The position numbers and the translations under genes are program-made. The notes beneath the pieces were generated by a model, which had not been told where the DNA came from, made no database searches, and saw nothing but the letters and a program-made list of their open reading frames with translations. A DNA stretch of 64,000 bases from Diphasiastrum complanatum (lineage: Eukaryota; Streptophyta; Lycopodiopsida; Lycopodiales; Lycopodiaceae), in NCBI GenBank assembly GCA_029204225.1, contig CM055102.1, positions 33,764,585-33,828,584 of the forward strand. The letters run 5' to 3'. This document shows, piece after piece, positions 33,653 to 44,100 of the stretch; the stretch's first letter is position 1; each line of letters begins with the position of its first letter.

Positions 33653-34594
33653 TTAGATCTCATTTAGGGTTGCCCCACACTTTGCCAGAGTCATTTTCTT
33701 AACATTTGAGGCTCTTTGAAAAAAGCGAAAAATGTGCCAAATTGCTTCCTTTGTAGCTTGGGAGGTTGCAATATACTCTAATTCAACGGAAGATAGAGCT
33801 ATCGAAGATTGTTTGTGACTGTTCCAAGAAATTGGACCATTGTTGAGGAAGAATATAAATCTGGAAGTAGATTTACAAGTGTCTACATTTCCTGCCCAAC
33901 TCACATCTGTGTAACCACTGAGGAAATTGAGTTTGTCATTGCCGACTACACCATAACAAATGCAAAAGTCCATAGTAGCTCGAAGATCTTTTATGACTCT
34001 GATAAGAGCCTTCCAATGTGTTATACCAGGATTACTCATAAACTGATTGAGAGAGCTGACTGCAAAAGCTATGTCTGGCGTACAGATCATGGCATACATA
34101 AGAGATCCTATAATAGAAAAGTAAGGATACTCACGCATCTGCTACTTCTCATGAATTGTTTGGGGACACTGGTCCTTTGACAATTTGAGTCCTGGTTCAA
34201 TTGGTGAGAGAGCTAACTTGCAATTGATCAGATTATATTTGACTAAAATGTGATAGATGTACCTCCGTTGTGTAATGTAGATCAACTTTTGTTTTTTGTC
34301 TCTATGGATCTGTATACCAAAGCTGAAACGAGTTTCACCCAGATCGGTCATGTCGAATTCGAAAAATAGCATTGTTTTCTCCTCTTTTATCAGATCGGTA
34401 CTGTTGTTGAAAAGCAATGTATCATCCACGTATAATGTGATAATGATAAAAGACTACTGCACTGCTTTGAAGTAAATGTTTGAGTTTGAAGAGCTAGGTG
34501 TATAGCCGTGATCAATGAGGAATGTATTGATTTTTTGAAACCATGCTTGAGCAGAGTGCTTTGAGCCATAAAGTGCCTTATGGAGTTTACAAAC
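33653..34594 (-). pseudogene. Copia-C3, 3' part: RT and RNase H
   Basis: Minus strand: CKLHKALYG at 34594, then IITLYVDDTLLFNN-type RT, FDMTDLGETRFSFGIQIHRD, SPIEPGLKLS, and 34138-33740 with RNase H (SGYTDVSWAGNVDTCKSTSR and VELEYIATSQATKEAIW). The RT is split by frame changes. Homology to Copia-C2 ends near 33740 in the middle of RNase H and the rest is unrelated. Its 5' half continues on the far side of the Copia-B nest at 46877. Confidence 0.87.
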
Positions 34595-34862
34595 ATACAA
34601 TGCAGATGGAAGCATCAACAGAAGAAAGGCACGACTAGTAGGTAGAGGTTTTTCTCAGGTATACAACGTCAATTACACTGAGACCTTCAGTCCAGTAGTC
34701 AAGCATTCTTCTATTTGACTTTTGTTATCATTTGCCGCTACAGTAGATTTGGAAATACATCAAATGGATGTGTAGACAACATATCTCAATGGAGTTATTG
34801 AAGAAGACATTTACATGGTGCAACCTGAAGGTTATATTATCGAGGGTAAGCATAGATAATTC
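34595..34862 (+). pseudogene. Copia-C3 RT segment, inverted in place
   Basis: Plus strand, while the flanking Copia-C3 parts are minus. Readable blocks are [50 protein letters not shown] and TTYLNGVIEEDIYMVQPEGY, ending EGKH. These are the residues missing between the linker (46880) and CKLHKALYG (34594). The segment was therefore flipped within the element before Copia-B1 inserted beside it. Two stops interrupt it. Confidence 0.85.
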
Positions 34863-34872
34863 GCCAATCATC

Positions 34873-35302
34873 TGTGAAAAATACAGATCCTAAGTGCATC
34901 TAAACTCCAAGATCATTGGCTTGAATGCTTGCACTCCAAACTACATAAGCTAGGAATTGGCAACACATTCTATGCTACCTAGAATGCAAAGAACTTGATC
35001 AAAAAGCATTTATCACAAATGGAAACTTCCATAAACATCAAGTGCGGCCCAAAATAACATTATACAGTCCATAATACATCAGCCTATCACTTTTGGAAAG
35101 CACCTAAGATCATACACAATAGCTTGAAGACAATACACACAACAATGCTCTCAATGGAGGAAGAAACAATGACAATGATCTATTGATCTCAATGAAGCAT
35201 ACAAAAGGTTTCTCCAACCTGTTCTCCACGACTTCCCTACTATTTATGGATGAGGAAGATGACTCTCTCTCCTCTCTCTAGAAGGTACTTGACCCTAGAT
35301 AT
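34873..35302 (-). repeat. Copia-B1 3' LTR, outer part
   Basis: 430 bp of the LTR, starting TGTGAAAAATACAG on the plus strand and broken at GATAT (35298-35302) by Copia-B2. It continues at 40875. Confidence 0.95.
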
Positions 35303-35949
35303 TGTGAAAATTGTCAACATTTCCTTGTCTAGTTTTAGGCCAAAATTGTTAAAAATGGCACATAGTTTAGGATCTGACTTTTCACACGTGTGAAACAGGT
35401 CTAGATATTTTTAGTAAGTGTATTTTTTCAGTATGAAGAAGTGTCAAACTTCAAGACCTTCGAAATGAGTCCATTTTCATGTATTTTGGACATATATGCC
35501 AATTTTACCTATATAGGGCATATTTTAGGTAAGGAGGGTCTAGAGAGAGGAGAGAGAGTCATCTCTCTCAGCTATATATAGCAGGTAGGCCGTGGAGAAA
35601 CAGGTTGGAGCAGATCCATTGTATTCATTTGCTTAATGAGAGATTTTTCTATTGGGTTCTCCTTCCATTGTTGGCATTGTGTAGTGATTGAGTTCAAGCT
35701 TTGTGTGTATGATCTTAGGTGCTTTCCAAAAGTGGTAGGCTGATGTATTATGGACTGTATAATGCTATTTTGGGCCGCACTTGATGTTTATGGAAGTTTC
35801 CATTTGTGGTAAATGCTTTTTGATCAAGTTCTTTGCATTCTAGGTAGCATAGAATGTGTTGCCAATTCCTAGCTTATGTAGTTTGGAGTGCAAGCATTCA
35901 AGCCAATGATCTTGGAGTTTAGATCCACTTAGGATCTGTATTTTTCACA
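35303..35949 (+). repeat. Copia-B2 5' LTR
   Basis: 647 bp, TGTGAAAATTG..TTTTTCACA. TATA box CTATATATAG at about 35572-35581, and a perfect 16-bp palindrome TTTCACACGTGTGAAA at 35381-35396 in U3. Confidence 0.95.
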
Positions 35950-35961
35950 TGGTATCAGAGC
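35950..35961 (+). other. Copia-B2 primer-binding site
   Basis: TGGTATCAGAGC directly after the 5' LTR, complementary to the 3' end of initiator-Met tRNA. Confidence 0.93.
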
Positions 35962-37121
35962 TGGTTGGCTTCTATTCATAGTAAGTATTCCATTTTTGGT
36001 GATATTTGGATGTTTGATCAAGTTCTAGCATGATTTTGCATTGCTTTGTTGATCAAATCTTACTAACCTTTGTTTTGTGAGTTGAACTTGTGGATCAAAA
36101 GCATATTTCAGGTCTATTGAAGATCAGAGGCTGAAAAGAAACTATTTTGGATCAGATCATAACACCTAATCATTTGTGATTGTGAGGCTTGTGCATATTC
36201 AATACTAACAATGTTCTTTTCAATCCTATTGTTGACAATCTCCATTCTTGGATGAACACTCTCCTTAAGTGGATGAAACTTCTCCTTAAGTGGATGACAA
36301 ATGCTCTTTTGAGTGAGTTGTAATTCTCCTAAAGGCTGAGCAAAGCTCCCATTTGGATGAAAGATCCCCTTTTTTGGGTGAACATATTGTAAGCTCCATT
36401 GTGAAGAGCATATTGTAAAGATTGTCATCAATTTTGGCATAAATTTTGGTGTACTTTGTTGAGCATGTAAGTAACTCTCCTTATGTTATTTGATTGGAGC
36501 ATTTGCTGGAAGGTGTTAACCATTATGCAAGTGTGTTTTCAGTTTCTTAACAGGTTGAGGAACATTCTCATGTGAAGTGATCTTAGATCTACATCTAAAC
36601 ACCAAGATTTGACAAGATAGTGAAGCTAGTCTTGTGATTCACTAAGTGTGCTCATTCATTCACCTCTAAATCTTGTATTTATCACTTGCTGGAGTTTATA
36701 AACTTTTAGAAGTGTGGTTTACATGTGGTTTTACAGGTTGAATCAATATCTTAGTGTGTTGATCATATGTTGATCAAGTTTGTTCATTACTAGGTAATCT
36801 TGGCATCCTAGTTTTGGGTATTTTCTAAGAATGCAAGTAACTCTTCACACCATAACTTGATTTGGTCACTTGCTGGAAAGTTTGAGAGCTTAAGCAAGAG
36901 TGTGTTCAGGTTGGTTTGATTTTGTAATCCATTCTTAGTGTGTGCAAAGTGTTGCATGTGTTTCAATCTTCCTTTCTATGCTTGGAAACCATCTAGGTTC
37001 AAGATAGAAGTGTTTTAGGGTCCTAAATCTTCATAGATCTCTTTATCTATCATTTGTTGAGAGAAAAGTGAGTGCTAAGTGCTTTAGGAAAAAACCTAAA
37101 AGTTGAAGAAACATTAGAATC
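35962..37121 (+). other. Copia-B2 untranslated leader
   Basis: 1160 bp between primer site and gag ATG, nearly collinear with the Copia-B1 leader (46209-45049, minus). No gene. The ORFs at 36114-36440 and 45647-46057 are the same stretch of leader read in the two copies. The conservation is nucleotide-level and recent, so it does not argue for coding. Confidence 0.7.
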
Positions 37122-39656
37122 ATGGCTTCCAATGGTGGGATCATGCTAGAGTCTAGTGAAAGGTTGAGTTCATCAAACTACTCTACTTGGAAAGTGAGGA
37201 TGGAGTCCTTACTTGAGTTGAATGAACTCATGGACATAGTTGCAGAAATTGAAGAGAGACCTCTCACACTTCAAGAGCAACAAAGGTTTGATAAGAAGGC
37301 CAAAAGGGCTCTTCATATCATTAAAATGAATGTTACAAATGAACTTCTCAAGGAAGTTGGAAAGTGTCAAAGTGCAAGTGAGGCATGGAATGCCTTAAAG
37401 AAGCTCTTTGAATCAAAGTCCACATCTAGGGTATTGACCCTAAGGAGACAAATATTTTCTAGTAGGCAAAGAGAGGGTGAAAGTGCTCATGCATTTATCT
37501 TGAGAGTTAAGTCCCTAAGTGATGATTTAGCATGCATTGATGAGAACATAAAAGATGGTGAAATAGTCCAAGTTATGTTGAATGGTTTGCTAAATGAACA
37601 TGCTAACCTTGTGCAAAGTTTTGCCATTCAAAGAGTCTTGCCAAGTGTGGTTGACTTGCAAGAAATATTATTGGCTGAAGAACATAGGTTGCAATCAAAG
37701 CTTGATGGTGCATCCTTGCAAGGTGGAGGTGAAGAGGCTTTCTTCACAAAAGGCAAATTCAAGGGCAAAGGTAAAGGCAAAGGGAAATGGTCCAAAGGTG
37801 GTAACTTTGATCATGATGATCACTCTTCCTCTTCCTCTTCTACTAAGAACAATAAGTCAAAGTTCAAGTGCTTTTATTGTGGGATAAAAGGACATTTTGC
37901 AAATGAATGCCATAAGAAACAAAATGCTAGATCTAGGTTGAGATCTAATGTACTTCTTGGAGATGATAATTGTTGTGCTAACTTGGCAAGCTTTGGTGAA
38001 TCTATGGTCAATTTTTTGGATCCATTGGATCTTGAAGATGCACTAGTGTTACCTACTAGTCATATGGAGTCATGTGGAGCTAAATTAGCATCATGTTTGT
38101 ACTCTTCTACTCATGGACTTCCAAGGCTTGGTGGTTCTTCAATGGTGCTAGATGGCAAGTGCAAAAATGGAAAAGGTAAGGAAGGAGCTAACTTCATCAA
38201 TGGAGTTGATGAAGATTCTTCTTTGGAAGTGATTGTTGCTAATGACTTGTTTGTTCATATGAAAAAAGATGGAGATGCTAAGTGTCATTCTTTGCAAGAA
38301 GATGGTTGTTCTTCTAATTCTTTTCATATTGATGTATGTAATCATGTGGGAAAAGATGATGGTGCTTTGAGCATGCTTGAAGGAAATGGTTCTTTTACAT
38401 CTTTTTGTGATAAAGTCATTTGTGCAACAAGTGGTGTCACATTTCTTCATAAAAAGAGTAGATCAAAGGTTTCTATCATGAGACTTGGTGAGGGAGATCA
38501 CAAGTCAAAAGGAAGAGAAGTATGTGAAGTGTTCAAAGTAGGATGTACTTTGAATGATGTTTTTATGAACGATAGTGAGGAAGAATCATTATCATATGAC
38601 TCATTACCTAAATCATTGAGTAGAAGTTCATGTTTGAAAAGAGAGAGTACTTCAATCACTCTTATGTTGAAGGTACTAAGGATTCTTTTCTTGGCTTCTA
38701 ATATTCAAGAGTCTTCTACTTCTTATGGTGCAACTATCAAGAGGGAGGTTTCTAACTTTTGTGGTGCTAGCATTAAGAGGGAGTCTTGTGAAGGAAAGGG
38801 CAATGGAAGAGTGGTTCTTGGGAAGATCCAAAGCATGGATCTAACATCTCTTCATCAACTCAAAGCATTCTATGATTGTGGTGGATTGTTCATTCATGGT
38901 CAAGATGGCAAAAGGTTGGTTGAAGAAGACTACATGGAGCAACTCAAGTGGCAACTTCTTCAAGGCAAGGGAGATATCATTGGTGAGCTTATTGAGGTTT
39001 GTTATGAACTCAAGAGGGCTGTTTTGATTAGGTTTGATACTCATCTTCACCTACTCTACTTCATGTTAAATGGAAATGTTGGAATCTATCTTTTGGTTTA
39101 TGATGGTGGCATTGTTTTCACTAACTATAGTGAAGGGTCAAATTTGAGCATTGATGAGATCTTGTGGGATCTTAATCATGTGTTTGAGAGGGAGTATCTT
39201 CAGAGTTTCAGATCTGAAGATGTTCACATATGCAAGATCTTTGATGTCTTATTGGAAGATCAAGAGGTTGATCTTGGATTGCTTCATCAACACCAAGAGA
39301 CAAGTGGCAATTCGAAGCTAGTGAAAAGCATCAAAGAAGAGACAAATGGTCAAGGCATTTTGGATCTGTTTTTACAGGTTCTTGAAGGTTCAAGTAAGGT
39401 CCTTGGAGCTGCAAGGAAGTGTCTTCTTACTCTACCTCACTTGCCTAATCTCATGTATGAACATTGTTATGTCAATGTGTTGAAATTGTCAAATTTCAAT
39501 AAAACTAGTTCCATAGTTTTGCATCCTTTGGATCTTGGAGATGGAATAGTTATCATTGCTGGTTTGTATGATCAAGTACATGAATTCATTCAGATCTTGA
39601 AAGGTAAGTGGTCAATATGTTTTCTTTTGAACAAAGTTCAAGATCTAGTATTCTAG
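37122..39656 (+). CDS. Copia-B2 Gag fused in frame to a large domain of unknown function
   Basis: 844 codons with no stop. Residues 1-265 are UBN2-type gag, nearly identical to Copia-B1 (MASNGGIMLESSERLSSSNY, SEAWNALKKLFESKS, SRVLTLRRQIFSS), with an intact knuckle CFYCGIKGHFANEC. Just after CHKK the sequence leaves the Copia pattern: residues about 270-844 lack the protease DSGA, integrase and RT motifs. This part is rich in Ser, Cys, Gly and Asp up to about 500, then becomes a folded-looking alternation of hydrophobic and charged residues (FYDCGGLFIHGQDGKRLVEE, GELIEVCYELKRAVLIRFDT, NGNVGIYLLVYDGGIVFTNY). I do not recognise it. The start is the ATG homologous to B1 gag. Gag could let the RNA enter B1 particles; the extra part may be a captured gene. 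A splice donor near the end may extend the protein (see 39960). Confidence 0.85.
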   Translation: MASNGGIMLESSERLSSSNYSTWKVRMESLLELNELMDIVAEIEERPLTLQEQQRFDKKAKRALHIIKMNVTNELLKEVGKCQSASEAWNALKKLFESKSTSRVLTLRRQIFSSRQREGESAHAFILRVKSLSDDLACIDENIKDGEIVQVMLNGLLNEHANLVQSFAIQRVLPSVVDLQEILLAEEHRLQSKLDGASLQGGGEEAFFTKGKFKGKGKGKGKWSKGGNFDHDDHSSSSSSTKNNKSKFKCFYCGIKGHFANECHKKQNARSRLRSNVLLGDDNCCANLASFGESMVNFLDPLDLEDALVLPTSHMESCGAKLASCLYSSTHGLPRLGGSSMVLDGKCKNGKGKEGANFINGVDEDSSLEVIVANDLFVHMKKDGDAKCHSLQEDGCSSNSFHIDVCNHVGKDDGALSMLEGNGSFTSFCDKVICATSGVTFLHKKSRSKVSIMRLGEGDHKSKGREVCEVFKVGCTLNDVFMNDSEEESLSYDSLPKSLSRSSCLKRESTSITLMLKVLRILFLASNIQESSTSYGATIKREVSNFCGASIKRESCEGKGNGRVVLGKIQSMDLTSLHQLKAFYDCGGLFIHGQDGKRLVEEDYMEQLKWQLLQGKGDIIGELIEVCYELKRAVLIRFDTHLHLLYFMLNGNVGIYLLVYDGGIVFTNYSEGSNLSIDEILWDLNHVFEREYLQSFRSEDVHICKIFDVLLEDQEVDLGLLHQHQETSGNSKLVKSIKEETNGQGILDLFLQVLEGSSKVLGAARKCLLTLPHLPNLMYEHCYVNVLKLSNFNKTSSIVLHPLDLGDGIVIIAGLYDQVHEFIQILKGKWSICFLLNKVQDLVF

Positions 39657-39959
39657 TGTTGGCAAATTGGCAACTTGTTGACATTGTAGGATCAAGCGTT
39701 GTGCGCAAATCTTGTGGAGTTACTTCAAGTATTTCAAGTTCAGGTTTTGGTCATTCAAATGGAGTAGGGAACACATCTTTTTGGCATTCATTCACTCAAA
39801 GGCTTTCATGGATTGAAGATCTACAAAGGCAAGGTGGTGATGGAAGTTCATTCATGGAGATACATGTTGCATTCACTATATGTATAGTGAAATGTGGAGG
39901 AGGCATGCAAACACTTGTTGATCACTTTCATTTACAACTTGTTTGCTGCTATTTTACAG
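39604..39959 (+). other. Candidate intron in the captured part of Copia-B2
   Basis: GTAAGT at 39604 and TTTTACAG ending at 39959 bound 356 bp. Splicing would skip the TAG that ends the 844-codon ORF and continue in frame into 39960-40210. This is read from splice consensus and phase only. An LTR element that keeps an intron in its genomic RNA needs unspliced copies, so the intron, if real, would be regulated or recently captured. Confidence 0.35.
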
Positions 39960-40210
39960 AGAAACCAGAGATGGATACATGGAGGAATTCATTAATTGAG
40001 ATTCTATGCTCTTTTACATGTACCATTTTTATGATTCTATGTAAAATTGATGTAAGAAATAGTGAAGCATCCTATATGGACACTATTATCTATATCAATT
40101 ATGTTGTGTCCTATTTTGTACATATTAGGATCCTTGAGAAGAGATCTATTCTGATGATGGAGATCATTCTTAAGTTGGAACAAAGTAGTGTTGTAAAACT
40201 AGCAAGTTAA
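39960..40210 (+). CDS. Candidate second exon of the Copia-B2 fusion protein
   Basis: In phase with the donor at 39604 this gives about 83 codons beginning EKPEMDTWRNSLIEILCSF and ending SSVVKLAS with TAA at the purine tract, just as Copia pol genes end. The middle (FTCTIFMILCKI) is hydrophobic. The same frame is open upstream into the candidate intron to about 39608. Alternatively this is only the residual 3' end of an internal region with a chance ORF. Confidence 0.3.
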
Positions 40211-40223
40211 GTTGAAGAGGGAG

Positions 40224-40869
40224 TGTGAAAATTGTCAACATTTCCTTGTCTAGTTTTAGGCCAAAATTGCTAAAAATGGCACATAGTTTAGGATCTGACT
40301 TTTCACACGTGTGAAACAGGTCTAGATATTTTTAGTAAGTGTATTTTTCAGTATGAAGAAGTGTCAAACTTCAAGACCTTCGAAATGAGTCCATTTTCAT
40401 GTATTTTGGACATATATGCCAATTTTACCTATATAGGGCATATTTTAGGTAAGGAGGGTCTAGAGAGAGGAGAGAGAGTCATCTCTCTCAGCTATATATA
40501 GCAGGTAGGCCGTGGAGAAACAGGTTGGAGCAGATCCATTGTATTCATTTGCTTAATGAGAGATTTTTCTATTGGGTTCTCCTTCCATTGTTGGCATTGT
40601 GTAGTGATTGAGTTCAAGCTTTGTGTGTATGATCTTAGGTGCTTTCCAAAAGTGGTAGGCTGATGTATTATGGACTGTATAATGCTATTTTGGGCCGCAC
40701 TTGATGTTTATGGAAGTTTCCATTTGTGGTAAATGCTTTTTGATCAAGTTCTTTGCATTCTAGGTAGCATAGAATGTGTTGCCAATTCCTAGCTTATGTA
40801 GTTTGGAGTGCAAGCATTCAAGCCAATGATCTTGGAGTTTAGATCCACTTAGGATCTGTATTTTTCACA
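40224..40869 (+). repeat. Copia-B2 3' LTR
   Basis: 646 bp, partner of 35303-35949. The palindrome TTTCACACGTGTGAAA is at 40301-40316. Followed by the GATAT target duplication. Confidence 0.95.
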
Positions 40870-40874
40870 GATAT

Positions 40875-41099
40875 TCCCTATATAGGAAAAATAGCTAAAA
40901 ATGGCTTATATGACCAAAATACATCAAAATGATCTCATTTTGAAGGGTATGAAGTTTGACACTTCATCATACTGAAAAAATACAGTAAATAAAAACATTG
41001 TGGCCTGGTTCACACGTGTGAAACTCCAGAACCAAAACTATTTACAATTTTAGCCAATTTAGGCCTCAAACTAGCTAGGAAATGTTGACAATTTTCACA
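40875..41099 (-). repeat. Copia-B1 3' LTR, inner part
   Basis: Remaining 225 bp of the split LTR, ending TTTTCACA on the plus strand. Contains TTCACACGTGTGAA at 41009-41022. Confidence 0.95.
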
Positions 41100-41142
41100 C
41101 TCCCTCTTCAACATTGGATGCTAGTTTCAACATAGTCTTTGA

Positions 41143-44100
41143 TCACATTCCAAGATTAGATCTATGCATTAAATATAGGTCCTTTCCCAATGGTTTGGTG
41201 AAGATATCAGCCACACACTCCTTTGAAGAGACATGTTGAAGCTCCACCTCTTTGGCAATGACTTGATCTCTCACAAAATGGTGAGCAATCTCAATGTGCT
41301 TGCTCCTTGCATGAAAAACAGGATTGCTTGCCAAGCTTTGGGCTGAAAGGTTATCACAAAGTATGATTGGAGTCTTCTCTGGTTCCAGCAAGTGAAGATC
41401 CAATAACATCCTCTTGATCCAAAGAATCTCCTTGGTGCATGTTGTTAATGCCTTGTACTCGGCTTCGGTGGAAGATAGAGAGATAGTTGGTTGCTTCTTT
41501 GATAGCCATGAGACCACTCCATCTCCAAGATAGATTGCAAAGGCACTTGTTGACTTCCTATCCATTTGATCACCTGCAAAATCTGAATCTGAAAATCCAC
41601 AAAGGTTAGGTGTAGTACCTCCATACAAGATGCCAAAATCTCTAGATCCCAAGATGTATCTAAGTACTCTCTTTCCTAGCTTCCAATGAGCCTCACTAGG
41701 ATCTTGCATAAATTGACTTAGTTTACCAACCACAAAGCTTAGATCAGGTCTTGTGATGGTTAACCATATAAGAGATCCTATTAGCTTTCTATAGAGAGTA
41801 ATGTCCTTGAAGGATCTTTCATTACTTCTTGTAGTTAGCTTTACATTTGATTCCATAGGAGTAGAAACAACTTTACAATCTTCCATATGAAACCTTTTTA
41901 GAATAGAGTTAACATACTTTTCTTGACATATGAATGTAGATTTAGAGGTTCTAATAATCTCTATTCCTAAGATATAATGAAGTTTACCAAGATCTTGAAT
42001 TTCAAACTCTCTTTTGAGTGCCATCTTGATTTCATCTATATCTAGATTGTTACCACCACTTAAGATAATGTCATCAACATAGATCAAAAGTAAAGTGATA
42101 TCATTTTCATTCAATCTAAAGTAGAGAGAATGATCATACTCACTCATAACAAAGTTTTGAGAAAGTAAGAAGGAATTGAGCTTAGCATACCAACTCCTTG
42201 GTGCTTTCTTTAGCCCATACAAACTCTTTTGGAGATAGCACACATGATTAGGCTCATCATGTGAAACATAGCCCTCGGGTTGCTCCATGTAAATATCTTC
42301 TTCAAGATCACCATTCAAGAAGGCATTAGTAACATCCATTTGCCACATATCCCAATCATAAAGAGTTGCAAGAGAGATTAGGATTCGAATAGTTACCATC
42401 TTTGCCACGGGTGCAAAGGTCTCATCATAGTCAATACCATATTCTTGAGCATACCCCTTTGCCACCAACCTTGCCTTGTACTTGTTGATTGATCCATCTT
42501 GATTTGTCTTGATCTTGAAGATCCACTTACAACCAATTGCCTTCTTGTCCTTTGGAAGCTTTACCAACCTCCATGTGTTGCTTTTGATGAGTGCTTGATG
42601 CTCATGATCCATGGCTTGGATCCATTCCTTCTTTTGAATTGCTTCACCTACACAAGTTGGTTCATTAAAAGAGGTAAGAAAAGCAAAGTTAGAGTTGTCC
42701 ACCACTTGCTTTCCTTTTTCATCATAGGTTAGCCTTGATGGCTTAGCCCTTTGCCTTTGAGTCTTCCTTGAAGTTTGCTTTGGAGTGGCATCTCCATCTT
42801 CATCCAAGACATCTTGCACATCATGATGATTAGTAGGCACATCAACATCAACATCAACAACATTGGAAACATTCTCTTCATGAAAGATGACATCCCTACT
42901 TATGACAACTTTCTTTGTAGAAGGAATGTACACTTTGTAAGCCTTGCTTACTTCACTATAGCCAACAAACACACCCTTCTTTGATGAAGGATCTTCTTTA
43001 GTTCTATCATCAAGTGTGATATTGACAAAACATGTACATCCAAAGATCCTACAATGCTTGACACTCGGCCTTCTACCATAAAGAACCTCATGAGGAGTTT
43101 TACCATCCAAGGAAGCACTTGTCCATCTATTACATAGATAGTTAGCACATGCTAAAGCTTCCCCCCAAAAAGACTTAGCAAGATTAGCATGTAGTCTCAT
43201 TGCCTTGGCACATTCACAAAGGGTTCTATTCTTCCTCTCGGCCACTCCATTCTGTTGTGGAGTCCTAGGACTAGACATCTCCCTCTTAATCCCATGTGCT
43301 ATACAAAAGTCTTTGAACCTATTTGAGGTGTATTTCCCTCCATTATCAGATCTTAAGCATTTGATCTTTGTATTGAATTGGTTTTCCATTTCATTCTTGA
43401 ACTTGACAAATGCAGCAAACACTTCATCCTTACTTTTAAGAAGATAGATCCAAGTATACCTACTAAAGTCATCAATGAAAGTTGCATACATCTTTGCCCC
43501 ACCATTGCTAGTTGTACTAGAAGAATGAATATCAGAATGCACAAGTTGAAAAGCTTCTTTAGATCTAGAAGTAGATCTAGAATAAGCAAGTCTATGAGAT
43601 TTGGACAAGGCACAATGTTCACAAACACTATTGTTTGCAACAAGACTTTTAGGGAGACCAAGAACAAGCTCTTTCTTTGCAATTACCTCCAAAGATTTGA
43701 ATTTGGGATGGCCCAACCTCTTGTGCCAAACTTCTTGGTTTGTCAATTGCTCCCTAGCCATACATCCTTCATGATTAGAGATCACACATGCATCAAGCTT
43801 GAAAAGTTTACCATGCCTCCTACCTTGAGCAATCAAGGATCCACATTTACTTATCAAACATGCATCTCCAATGAACTCCACATCAAGTCCTTTGTCAATC
43901 ATTTGACTTACACTAAGCAAATTCTTAGTGATTGAAGGAATGTACAAAACATTTTCAAGATTTGCTTTCCTATTTGTTGAAAGGGAAATAGGAATAGTGC
44001 CTATGCCTTTGATGTCACATTGACCATCATTTGCAGTGTAGATGATGTTACCTTCTCCCTCATAAGACAATAAGGATGTAAAGTATTCCTTATGTCTTGT

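Larger units (their letters stand above)
35303..40869 (+). mobile_element. Copia-B2: non-autonomous Copia with a Gag-fusion ORF
   Basis: A 5567-bp plus-strand element. LTRs 35303-35949 and 40224-40869, target duplications GATAT at 35298-35302 and 40870-40874, primer-binding site 35950-35961, purine tract GAAGAGGGAG just before 40224. By eye the LTRs differ by one substitution and one T-run indel, so it is very recent and younger than its host B1. It lacks protease, integrase, RT and RNase H. In their place the gag frame continues into about 580 residues of unknown origin. Leader, gag and U5 closely resemble Copia-B1 while U3 differs, pointing to B1-type elements as the enzyme donor. Confidence 0.95.

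Noticed and set aside
35950-35961. TGGTATCAGAGC as part of a tRNA gene
   Set aside because: It is the primer-binding site next to an LTR; no tRNA body follows.
36114-36440. Similar ORFs in the two Copia-B leaders (also 45647-46057) as a conserved small protein
   Set aside because: They are the same leader sequence in two recently related elements; identity is nucleotide-wide and says nothing about coding.
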